Shown: positions 1-5,587 of the stretch, piece after piece
Numbering within the stretch: position 1 is the stretch's first letter
How the letters are laid out: every line of letters begins with the position of its first letter
Assembly: GCA_902495325.1 (NCBI GenBank)
Contig: CABUWK010000029.1
Coordinates: forward strand, 1 to 27,429
From: an uncultured Acidiphilium sp.
Lineage (GTDB): Bacteria; Bacillota; Clostridia; Christensenellales; Borkfalkiaceae
Length of the DNA: 27,429 nt
Reading direction: 5' to 3'
Notes under the pieces: generated by a model
Told to the model about the DNA's origin: nothing
Database searches by the model: none
The model's input: only the letters and a program-made list of their open reading frames with translations
Program-made: the position numbers and the translations under genes

Positions 1-22
1 CGCTTCCGCCACAAGAGAACTG

Positions 23-60
23 TACGCACCCTAATGGTAAATTAGAGTGCGTATATTTCT
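23..60 (+). terminator. Hairpin, possible terminator
   Basis: Positions 24-35 pair with 41-52 (12 bp with one C-A mismatch, 5-nt loop), and 23/53 extends the stem. An imperfect T-rich run (TATTTCTTTT) follows. It could end transcription entering from the left edge of the window. The weak T tract keeps confidence low. Confidence 0.4.
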
Positions 61-112
61 TTTCTGTCGAATATTTCGGCATAATTGTAAGAAGATGAAT
101 ATAAAAACGGAC

Positions 113-142
113 AGCCGGGCGATTTTATTCGCTCGGCTTTTT
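113..142 (+). terminator. Intrinsic terminator
   Basis: A 10-bp stem (113-122 with 129-138, one G-U wobble) closes a 6-nt loop and is followed by five T residues. This is a standard rho-independent terminator on the + strand. It probably ends a transcript from the accessory segment to the left. Confidence 0.7.
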
Positions 143-476
143 CTATACCCAAAATTAAACGCATTTACGGAAAATACGAGAAAAAACCACTTTTTCAGAA
201 TGCTTTACCGAGAATTGCTCCGATTTATCGCCTTTCGTCATTTTCGTTGTAGCACAGTAAAAATCGGAAGTCAACGGGAAAAATTGTCGCTGAAAACTTT
301 AATAATACCAAGAGTCGGACTCAATTTCGAGTTTGGCTCTTTTTTCATTTATGCAACAATTTTGTCCTTTGTCGTTGACTTCCGGGATTGCGACTTTAAC
401 TCGCAGAGATATTTGCTTTTTCCGGTGCTACCCCGTTTATGCCGAAAGGCGAAAAATAAATCGGAGGTAAATCCAA
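143..476 (+). other. Non-coding leader before accessory operon
   Basis: This 334-bp stretch holds no convincing gene. The frame that stays open across it has no ribosome binding site and a composition unlike its neighbours. It contains the terminator at 310-345. It also contains an 11-bp perfect inverted repeat, CGGAAGTCAAC at 265-275 and its complement at 374-384, which brackets that terminator. The layout resembles an attenuated leader for the small-protein operon starting at 477, but no known riboswitch class was recognised. Confidence 0.4.
310..345 (+). terminator. Intrinsic terminator within leader
   Basis: Positions 310-322 pair with 329-341 over 13 bp with three G-U wobbles and a 6-nt loop, followed by more T residues to 345. 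It lies 130 bp before the start of the first small gene. It either ends a short leader RNA or attenuates the downstream operon. Confidence 0.65.
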
Positions 477-749
477 ATGAAAAAAGTAGTTTATTCAATC
501 AGAAAAGTTAAAGGAAACTTTGACGAAAAGATTTCCGGTCTCGGATTTCTTAACGACGAAGGAACGTTATTCTGCAAATGCGTTTCTAAAAACGGAAAGC
601 GTTATACCCGCGCTTTCGATGACGTCGAAAAGAATTGCCACCCGATAATCGGAAAAGAAAATGAGTTCAAAGGTTACGTAACTATGTATTACGAATACGA
701 AGGCAGAGATATCGAAGTCGAATATTCGGTGTGGTATAAAACGGTATAA
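477..749 (+). CDS. Hypothetical accessory protein, 90 aa
   Basis: I do not recognise this protein. It is a small soluble protein (no signal peptide or membrane segment) with many charged and aromatic residues. The C-terminal half looks beta-rich and ends in a Tyr/Trp-containing strand (YSVWYKTV). The start at 477 is supported by GGAGG at 463-467. The next gene begins 12 bp after the stop, with its own AAGGAG, so the two probably share a transcript with ardA. The AT-rich composition matches the accessory segment rather than the chromosomal genes to the right. Confidence 0.65.
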   Translation: MKKVVYSIRKVKGNFDEKISGLGFLNDEGTLFCKCVSKNGKRYTRAFDDVEKNCHPIIGKENEFKGYVTMYYEYEGRDIEVEYSVWYKTV

Positions 750-761
750 GGAGTAAGAAAA

Positions 762-968
762 ATGGCTGAATATCAACACTTTGACGGTGAAACCTATATA
801 ACTTTCAATATCGTATATGCGACCGAAAAAGAAGTCCGACTTGCTATTACTAATCGTGGCAAAATCAGCGTTCTGACCTATGACTTATATACAGACGAAA
901 ACGGCAAATATTTTGAATACGGCTGTATGTATGAAAAAATTTATATCGAAGATTTTGAGGTAATGTGA
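762..968 (+). CDS. Hypothetical accessory protein, 68 aa
   Basis: This is a small acidic protein with no signal peptide or transmembrane segment, of unrecognised family. An AAGGAG site straddles the end of the previous gene and sets the ATG at 762. It ends one base before the next start codon (970), so translation of the micro-ORF that follows may be coupled. Small acidic proteins like this are common beside ardA in conjugative or integrative elements. That context is the only hint of role, and it is inference. Confidence 0.65.
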   Translation: MAEYQHFDGETYITFNIVYATEKEVRLAITNRGKISVLTYDLYTDENGKYFEYGCMYEKIYIEDFEVM

Positions 969-969
969 A

Positions 970-1068
970 ATGGATAAACCAATTATTGATTTAGAAGAAT
1001 TGCTTGACGAAGCAAAAGACAGGATTGAAGAAAAACTTATTATCGAAGGAGAAATTGAAAATGTGTGA
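970..1068 (+). CDS. Micro-ORF, 32 aa, overlapping ardA start
   Basis: The ATG at 970 follows a GAGGT site at about 956-960 and opens a 32-codon frame ending in TGA at 1066-1068. The peptide is very acidic and predicted helical (DLEELLDEAKDRIEEKL at its core). Its last 8 bases overlap the start of the ArdA gene (ATG at 1061), and the ArdA ribosome binding site lies inside it. It may be a real micro-protein or a translational-coupling leader for ardA. There is no homology evidence. Confidence 0.45.
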   Translation: MDKPIIDLEELLDEAKDRIEEKLIIEGEIENV

Positions 1069-1609
1069 CAATATAAAAATCGTTATAGGCTCGTGGGGTT
1101 CATACAACGAATGTAACGAAAGAGCGTTAGGCTCGAAATGGCTTGACCTTTCGGACTATTCCGACTGGGACGAAATTGTAGAAGAACTTAAAAAAGAAGG
1201 CTTTGAACTCGACGGCATAGACGAAGAACTGTTTATACAAGACGTTGAAGGTATCGAAGACCGTTCCGTAAACTGGGATTACGTCAATCCCGAAAAGTTA
1301 TTCAATACATTGAAAGAATCGGGCGTTTTGGACGACGATTACAAATACAAAGTATTCTGTGCTTTCCTTGAAGTTCGTTGCTACGACGATTTTGAAGAAA
1401 AAGTCAACTCGCACGGCGACCGCTGGGACGATTGTATCAATCTTTGGAGCGGCTACTCGTGGGAAGATTACGGCAAAGAAATGCTCGACTGTTGCGGCTA
1501 CGAAATACCCGAACATATTTTAGACTTTATAGACCTTGAACGCTACGGAAGATACTGCGGCGAAGAAACGCTTTCCGAATACAGCGACGGTCTTATTGAA
1601 ATTTATTAA
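1061..1609 (+). CDS. ardA: ArdA-type antirestriction protein
   Basis: ArdA proteins mimic the shape and charge of B-form DNA and block type I restriction enzymes, protecting incoming mobile elements. This protein is 182 aa, close to the usual ArdA length (about 165-185). It is strongly acidic: by my count 48 of 182 residues are Asp or Glu. Family-like segments are visible: the opening strand ending GSWGSYNECNERALGSKWLD, the acidic stretch DYSDWDEIVEEL, the IQDVEGI strand, and the C-terminal DFIDLERYGRY block. I chose the ATG at 1061 because AGGAG sits about 8 nt upstream. An in-frame ATG at 1004 has no such site and would add 19 basic residues. The gene marks the left end of the window as mobile-element cargo. 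Type I specificity is family knowledge, not seen here. Confidence 0.88.
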   Translation: MCDNIKIVIGSWGSYNECNERALGSKWLDLSDYSDWDEIVEELKKEGFELDGIDEELFIQDVEGIEDRSVNWDYVNPEKLFNTLKESGVLDDDYKYKVFCAFLEVRCYDDFEEKVNSHGDRWDDCINLWSGYSWEDYGKEMLDCCGYEIPEHILDFIDLERYGRYCGEETLSEYSDGLIEIY

Positions 1610-1628
1610 ACAAAAAGGAGTTTTTACT

Positions 1629-1895
1629 ATGAATATTACAATCGAAAACAAAAAACAAAAAGCAATCGAACTTATGCAAAAATTAGACATTTATAAACCG
1701 TATATCAAAGGCTTTAAGGAAAAAACCGACGTTTGCTTCTTTGAATGCTTCGGCGGTTACTGGGCTTATCAAGAGCCTGAATTGATGGCTAAAATCAAAG
1801 AATTTGAAGAACAATACAACGTTCTCGTATATGCCGTAACACACGAATATACGGATTTCGGCGAATGTTACGACTTTCTCTACATATCCGACTAA
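1629..1895 (+). CDS. Conserved small protein of mobile elements, 88 aa
   Basis: The start at 1629 follows an AAGGAG site. A longer in-frame start at 1536 would overlap ardA and lacks a site. The protein begins with a Lys-rich helix, then a DIYKPYIKGF segment, an aromatic FFECFGGYWAYQEPEL motif, a charged helix, and a final strand region with VTHEYTDFGECYDF. I recall similar short proteins next to ardA in Firmicutes conjugative elements, but I cannot name a function. The stop codon lies on the junction with chromosomal sequence (about 1890-1905). The last residues may therefore be lost or altered. Confidence 0.65.
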   Translation: MNITIENKKQKAIELMQKLDIYKPYIKGFKEKTDVCFFECFGGYWAYQEPELMAKIKEFEEQYNVLVYAVTHEYTDFGECYDFLYISD

Positions 1896-2649
1896 TATCA
1901 AACACCATGTCGACTTTGAATTCGCCGCCGAGAATATCGTCCGTACAGTCCGGATCGTTACCTTCTAACCAGATAACTACCGTTATTTTCGTGATATCGC
2001 CCGGTTTAAAACTATCGACCGTTCCGTTTGTAACCGTGTTGCCCGAAACAAAATTCGTCATCACGCGGTTTTCGGGGTCAACTTCCGGCGCGCCGTTGCC
2101 CGCCGTTTTCGGCTTGGCATAATCGATATAAGCGCCGCTGTAATTGTATTCGCCCGTTTCGGCTTTATAATAATCGGAATTGAAATACACCCGAACCCGC
2201 GCCGCCGCGTCGATCCCGACGGTCATTCGGGAAATCATGAGTTCGTAATGATAACTGCACTCGAGCTCGCCGGTGTTTTTCACGTAAAACGTATAGGCAA
2301 CGTAATTATCGCCGTTGTGTTCGCCATTTACATCGTTCAGGTTATCGGGTAAGGTATTTCCGTCGATATTGGTGATATCTTTCGCCGCCTTGCTGTTCAG
2401 CCTGGAGGTCGGATTCGGAAACTTATCCGATTCGCTTAAAGAAAGGGCATAACGGTTGTCTCTGATATCCCGCACGGAAACGGTAAAACTGCCGTATTTG
2501 TTGAATAACAGAGAAATGATGTAAATAATGACAAGTAATAAAACGATCAGACCGATGACGGCGGGAACGATTCTCCGATACGCGCGGTATCTCTTGATCT
2601 CCCCTGCCGAACGCCTTAACACGTTGAACGGTTTTTTGCCTTGGCTCAT
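1795..2649 (-). CDS. Membrane-anchored surface protein, TasA/camelysin-like, 3' end replaced
   Basis: The 284-residue frame has a basic cytoplasmic N-terminus (1-26), one strong membrane segment (about 27-49) and a large extracellular part rich in predicted beta strands. Features resembling TasA/camelysin-type matrix proteins are the YVAYTFYVKNTGELECSY strand pair, a FKPGDITKITVVIWLEGND strand and the following DCTDDILGG turn. I infer this resemblance and cannot test it here. Roughly the first 252 residues look native. The last 32 or so (beginning SRICRES) are antisense read-through of the neighbouring accessory gene, so the true C-terminus is missing. The start overlaps the stop of the EAL gene (TGATG) behind a GGAGG site, so the two are translationally coupled and share the upstream c-di-GMP riboswitch. 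The likely role is a cell-surface or matrix component. Confidence 0.65.
   Translation of the reverse strand: MSQGKKPFNVLRRSAGEIKRYRAYRRIVPAVIGLIVLLLVIIYIISLLFNKYGSFTVSVRDIRDNRYALSLSESDKFPNPTSRLNSKAAKDITNIDGNTLPDNLNDVNGEHNGDNYVAYTFYVKNTGELECSYHYELMISRMTVGIDAAARVRVYFNSDYYKAETGEYNYSGAYIDYAKPKTAGNGAPEVDPENRVMTNFVSGNTVTNGTVDSFKPGDITKITVVIWLEGNDPDCTDDILGGEFKVDMVFDISRICRESRNIRRNPYIRVLRHIRERCIVLQIL
1888..1906. other. Junction of accessory segment and chromosomal segment
   Basis: To the left the DNA is AT-rich and codes accessory genes on the + strand. To the right it is clearly more GC-rich and codes a minus-strand protein whose sensible C-terminal sequence stops at about 1905. That minus-strand frame runs on for about 32 Arg-rich residues antisense to the small accessory gene. 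Both convergent genes therefore appear to end at the same point. This fits an element insertion end, a deletion join or an assembly chimera. I saw no target duplication or terminal repeat here. Confidence 0.55.
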
Positions 2650-3440
2650 CAGACCACCTCCGCAAGCGCCGTTAACTCGCTAAGCCCGAAAAATTTCGAT
2701 TCGGCATTAAAATTGCCCTTGTAATTTTCGGCAGGAAGAAACCCGAGGGCTTCCACACGACCGATTTCGCGGATCTGATCGTCATTTTCGATCCCGCAGG
2801 CAATCGCCTGAATACCAAGGCTTTTCGCAACCCGCACGAAAGACGGCATGACCGCCGCTTTGTTGCGATCGTTCAACAAATCGATCAGCCGTTCGCTCAT
2901 GAACACCAAGTTCGGCGTGAAATCGATCAGAGACGCAACCGAGAAAGTATCTTCCCCGAAACCGCGGATCGCCGTTTTGAAACCCATTGCCTTCACGTCC
3001 GAAAAACCTTTTCTGCTGTCTCCGCCGAGGGTTAAAACGTCCTCGCCGAATTCAAGGCAGATAAGCTCGGGATGGGCGAAATTTTCGCCGACCGCAAGCG
3101 TTTTCAAACGGGAATACAGGTCATTTTCAAGCAACATATATGCCGGACAGCGAACGCTGACCCATTCGAAGCGGACATACTTTCTTTTTAAAAGTTCCAC
3201 CGCTTTGAAAGCTTTTTTAAGGTCGGACATCGCGAGGGCTACGCCCGTTTCGCTCATGTCTACCGCTTTGTCGTATCCTTTCGGCGTTAAAACGCCGTAT
3301 ACGATACTGTTGATAAAACTTTGCCCGCGATACGCGGTCACCCTTCCGCCGAAACAGTCGTAAATCGGGCGGAATTTCAGTTCGATCGGCGAAACGCCGC
3401 TTTCTAAGGTTCGCGAAACGTAAATATCAAGTTTTTCCAT
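2649..3440 (-). CDS. Degenerate EAL-domain protein
   Basis: The whole 263-aa protein aligns by motif order with a single EAL (c-di-GMP phosphodiesterase) domain. There is no GGDEF, PAS or membrane part. The signature motifs are present but decayed. The EALxR position reads AYRGQ. LELTE reads LEFGE. DDFGxG reads RGFGED, losing the two metal-binding Asp residues. AEGVE reads ACGIE. QGY is replaced by NYKG. It is therefore unlikely to hydrolyse c-di-GMP and may act as a receptor or protein-interaction domain. The start has AAGGAG 7 nt upstream. A GEMM-I riboswitch and terminator lie about 190 nt upstream on the same strand, and the surface-protein gene follows by TGATG overlap. The fold assignment is fairly safe; the absence of activity is inference from the missing residues. 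Confidence 0.75.
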   Translation of the reverse strand: MEKLDIYVSRTLESGVSPIELKFRPIYDCFGGRVTAYRGQSFINSIVYGVLTPKGYDKAVDMSETGVALAMSDLKKAFKAVELLKRKYVRFEWVSVRCPAYMLLENDLYSRLKTLAVGENFAHPELICLEFGEDVLTLGGDSRKGFSDVKAMGFKTAIRGFGEDTFSVASLIDFTPNLVFMSERLIDLLNDRNKAAVMPSFVRVAKSLGIQAIACGIENDDQIREIGRVEALGFLPAENYKGNFNAESKFFGLSELTALAEVV

Positions 3441-3621
3441 GCCGCATCTCCTTAAAAAACATCCTTTGCCGATCAGATCCCCTTCATATGTTTATTCATA
3501 TCGGAAAAGTATATCCGAACCACATACTTTCCTTTTGCAACAAGCCAGAGCACTCCGAAATGTCTTTTATAATAAGGCATTTTCTACAGATTCCGACAAA
3601 ATGCGCCGGAAATTTTTCCGT

Positions 3622-3660
3622 AAAAAAAATTGCAATCATTCACTGAAGAAACAATTGCAA
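3622..3660 (-). terminator. Riboswitch-linked intrinsic terminator
   Basis: Read on the minus strand, an 11-bp stem (TTGCAATTGTT with AATGATTGCAA, two wobbles) is followed by eight T residues at 3629-3622. Its 5' arm abuts and partly overlaps the last conserved GGTTGC of the riboswitch. That is the expected layout of a transcriptional expression platform for the EAL operon. Confidence 0.8.
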
Positions 3661-3750
3661 CCGGGCTGACTTACCCGAACAGGATAAGTCCCTTGGCTTT
3701 GCGTCACCGTCTCACAACGGTTTTGCCGATATTCTGTTATGAGATAACAA
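3655..3750 (-). ncRNA. c-di-GMP-I (GEMM-I) riboswitch
   Basis: The minus-strand sequence matches the GEMM-I pattern in order. It has GGCAAAACC, then a hairpin CCGTT-GTGA-GACGG whose GTGA is a GNRA tetraloop, then the hallmark GACGCAAAGCC. These are followed by GGGACT, a second hairpin arm pair around TCCTGTTCGGG, and the closing GTCAGCCCGGTTGC. Upstream, at 3734-3748, is a small TGTTAT/ATAACA hairpin. Downstream is an intrinsic terminator. GEMM-I RNAs bind cyclic di-GMP and often control motility, pilus, adhesion and c-di-GMP metabolism genes. Here the controlled genes are a degenerate EAL protein and a membrane-anchored surface protein. Whether ligand turns the operon on or off cannot be read with certainty from the sequence. 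Confidence 0.9.
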
Positions 3751-3784
3751 GCCGATAGTCAAAATCAATTTGTTATTTACATTT

Positions 3785-3811
3785 ATTATATAATTGCACA
3801 ACGTTTTTCAA
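3785..3811 (-). promoter_or_regulatory. Putative promoter of riboswitch operon
   Basis: On the minus strand TTGAAA (3811-3806) and a perfect TATAAT (3790-3785) are separated by 15 bp, shorter than the usual 17. The -10 match and its placement just upstream of the riboswitch support it. The short spacer lowers confidence in the -35. Confidence 0.5.
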
Positions 3812-3961
3812 CGGATTTGCGATACAATTTTATATTTTTTTTGCAAATTCTCATCCCGAATATCGGGGTCAGCGACTTTGTTGATTTATTTATAATGTTT
3901 ATACGTCTTTGCCAGCCCGTCAGGCAGGGCGAAAGATAATTGCTTTGTCCGTCGACTGAAA

Positions 3962-4021
3962 CCCTTTCTCAGATTCTTCCCGGGTCCGTCAAGTCGGTCG
4001 GGTCAGAATGACGAGAAAGGT
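3962..4021. repeat. Palindromic interspersed repeat, copy 1
   Basis: This 60-bp unit is identical to 4312-4371. The ends CCTTTCTC and GAGAAAGG form a perfect 8-bp inverted pair. Inside these, ATTCT pairs with AGAAT and the centre is GC-rich (TTCCCGGGTCCGTC side). The core AGATTCTTC...CAGAATGAC resembles a palindromic repeat common in bacterial intergenic DNA. Here a run of six T follows directly, so the copy could also act as a + strand terminator. Confidence 0.8.
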
Positions 4022-4209
4022 TTTTTATCATTCTTACAATAATCAACCTGCCATCCTGAGCCGACCACCCTGCCCTGCCCGCGATCAAGGTTTCATGCAA
4101 CCCTTTTTGTCATTTTGATCCTACCCGCCTGCCCGGCTTTTGAAAAATCTCAAAAAGGGTTGCAGGGGTCAAACCGCTCAAAAACCAACAAAAGGCGTTT
4201 TTTATTTTT

Positions 4210-4293
4210 GTCATCCTGAGCTTGTCGAAGGATCTGAGTGCGGGTGCCGCACAGAGATGTTTCGACTGCACTTCGTTCCGCTCAACATGACAG
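4210..4293. repeat. TCATCCTGAGC-type palindromic repeat
   Basis: The sequence opens with GTCATCCTGAGCTTGTCGAA and closes with TTCGACTGCACTTCG...CTCAACATGACA. Its arms are imperfectly complementary (GTCAT/ATGAC, TCGAA/TTCGA), around a TGCGGGTGCCGCA hairpin centre. This type of small palindromic repeat is widespread in intergenic DNA of many bacteria. Only one complete copy is visible in this window. Confidence 0.7.
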
Positions 4294-4311
4294 GAAAAAT
4301 ACTTTCCCTTC

Positions 4312-4371
4312 CCCTTTCTCAGATTCTTCCCGGGTCCGTCAAGTCGGTCGGGTCAGAATGACGAGAAAGGT
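4312..4371. repeat. Palindromic interspersed repeat, copy 2
   Basis: This is identical over 60 bp to copy 1 at 3962-4021, 350 bp away, in the same orientation. Flanking bases differ at once on both sides, so the boundary of the unit is sharp. No T run follows this copy. Confidence 0.8.
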
Positions 4372-4446
4372 GAGCGATTGGTTTTGTTACGCCCCTGTAA
4401 AATCTGCGCTCCTTGCAGAATCTCAAGGCGTATTCCGCAATTATAA

Positions 4447-4521
4447 AAAGCCATATCATTTTGAGATTCTTCCCGGATATGCTTTTCTTGCAGGGGCAGA
4501 ATGACAAAACGATATGGCTTT
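4447..4521 (-). repeat. Palindromic repeat, copy 3, probable operon terminator
   Basis: The core GATTCTTCCCGG...CAGAATGAC matches the other copies, but the middle differs and the outer arms are unique: AAAGCCATATC (4447-4457) pairs perfectly with GATATGGCTTT (4511-4521). Read on the minus strand, the hairpin ends in GGCTTTTTAT, so it could terminate the two-component/membrane-protein operon that ends 38 bp upstream at 4559. Confidence 0.65.
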
Positions 4522-4558
4522 CAGAGAATCCGGAACAAAACTTGCCTTACCGGAAAAG

Positions 4559-5587
4559 TTACGGCTCGGAAAAGTTCGCACGGGACAAAAGATAGTTGAA
4601 CATTTTCAGAAACACGATCGCGCAGACCAGAAAGGCAACCGCTTTTAAAATGAACCCGAAAAACAGGATCGAGGAATTAAACGATACCATCAGATTCATC
4701 ACGCAACAAAGCAACAAAAGAAGGTACACGGAACTTTCTTTTCCTCTGTCCGCACGGACAGGCGAAGACGTAAGCGCGACGATCCCGCCGCAGATGATCG
4801 ACTGAAAGAAGGTCAGAAAAGAAAGGAATACCGAGTAGTACGCGACGGACGAGAAAAAACCAGACGAATATTTACGGAAATAATAATCGGAAAAGAGGAT
4901 CGCGCTTGCCGGCTGAGAATTGGATCCCGTCCCGCCGAACGTAATGACCGTCATCAACTGCCCGATCTGCCCCTCCATGCTTTCTGCCGCCCCAAAACCG
5001 CCGTAAACGGACGTTACCAGAAGAACGATTGCGAAAATGTTATCCCTTTTGGAAAACTTCACATAGAGCATCGCGCCGAAAAAGAGGGCGATATCGTCAA
5101 GCAGGTGATTAAAAACCCACAGGATCCACGTTTCGTCAAACAGAAGTTCCGCACAATATTCCTTCACGATATCGAGAAGGACATACAAGATAAGCCCGAT
5201 CGCAAACCCGCCGAAGATCCGCACGTAAGAAACGTTTTTCATCACGTTGAGCCCGTAAACGAAATATATGGTAAAAAGCGGAAGTATCAGCGAAGAAGTA
5301 AGCGACATGACGAGAAGAAGCATGGTATCGGACGTCATCTGCGCCACAAAAAAGAGAAACAGATTGAGGAAAACGGCAATGAGCAGAACGGGAAAAGCGT
5401 CCCTGATATCGGGCACTTTCATATTTTCCGAAAGCATGCCGCCTTTTCTGTGAATGCCGAGCACAGAAAACAGCGTTGGCTTGCTTTTCTTTTCCTCGAC
5501 CACCGTTTCCTCTTTTGCCTCGAACGTGTCGGTGCAGATCCCTTCTTCTTCGTCCTTCGAATTGACGCGCAAATAATCGTTATTCAT
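4559..5587 (-). CDS. Polytopic membrane protein coupled to two-component system
   Basis: I do not recognise this 342-aa protein with certainty. A charged cytoplasmic N-terminus of about 60 residues is followed by roughly eight hydrophobic segments (near 64-83, 89-111, 122-141, 156-176, 182-200, 248-270, 287-303 and 306-330). Polar motifs inside membrane segments are DIVKEYCAELL, FNHLLDDIALFFGAML and GGFGAAESMEGQ. These faintly recall the Glu motifs of PrsW-type intramembrane proteases, but the order does not fit well, so I do not assign that family. The start codon overlaps the end of the sensor-kinase gene by 8 bp (5580-5587), so it is the third gene of that operon. It probably works with, or is made in proportion to, the kinase. 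Confidence 0.75.
   Translation of the reverse strand: MNNDYLRVNSKDEEEGICTDTFEAKEETVVEEKKSKPTLFSVLGIHRKGGMLSENMKVPDIRDAFPVLLIAVFLNLFLFFVAQMTSDTMLLLVMSLTSSLILPLFTIYFVYGLNVMKNVSYVRIFGGFAIGLILYVLLDIVKEYCAELLFDETWILWVFNHLLDDIALFFGAMLYVKFSKRDNIFAIVLLVTSVYGGFGAAESMEGQIGQLMTVITFGGTGSNSQPASAILFSDYYFRKYSSGFFSSVAYYSVFLSFLTFFQSIICGGIVALTSSPVRADRGKESSVYLLLLLCCVMNLMVSFNSSILFFGFILKAVAFLVCAIVFLKMFNYLLSRANFSEP

Larger units (their letters stand above)
3812..4558. other. Gene-free repeat-rich intergenic block
   Basis: No credible gene lies between the riboswitch promoter and the end of the membrane-protein gene at 4559. The frames that are open here consist of repeat sequence and lack ribosome binding sites. 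The block contains two identical 60-bp palindromic repeats, a larger third palindrome with different outer arms, and one copy of a TCATCCTGAGC-type repeat. It also contains decayed fragments, for example CATCCTGAGC near 4053. Confidence 0.6.

Noticed and set aside
47..511. 154-residue open frame in the left leader
   Set aside because: It crosses two intrinsic terminators and overlaps the well-supported start at 477. It has no ribosome binding site and an unnatural Phe/Arg-rich composition.
3439..3669. Small + strand frame between the EAL gene and the riboswitch
   Set aside because: It is antisense to the riboswitch terminator and leader and has no ribosome binding site. The minus-strand regulatory reading explains the region.
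4140..4595. Several short open frames in the repeat block
   Set aside because: They are translations of palindromic repeats (the same peptide pieces recur), without ribosome binding sites.
4559..5587. Assignment of the membrane protein as PrsW protease
   Set aside because: Glu-containing motifs inside helices are suggestive, but their order and spacing do not match PrsW, so it is left as unknown.
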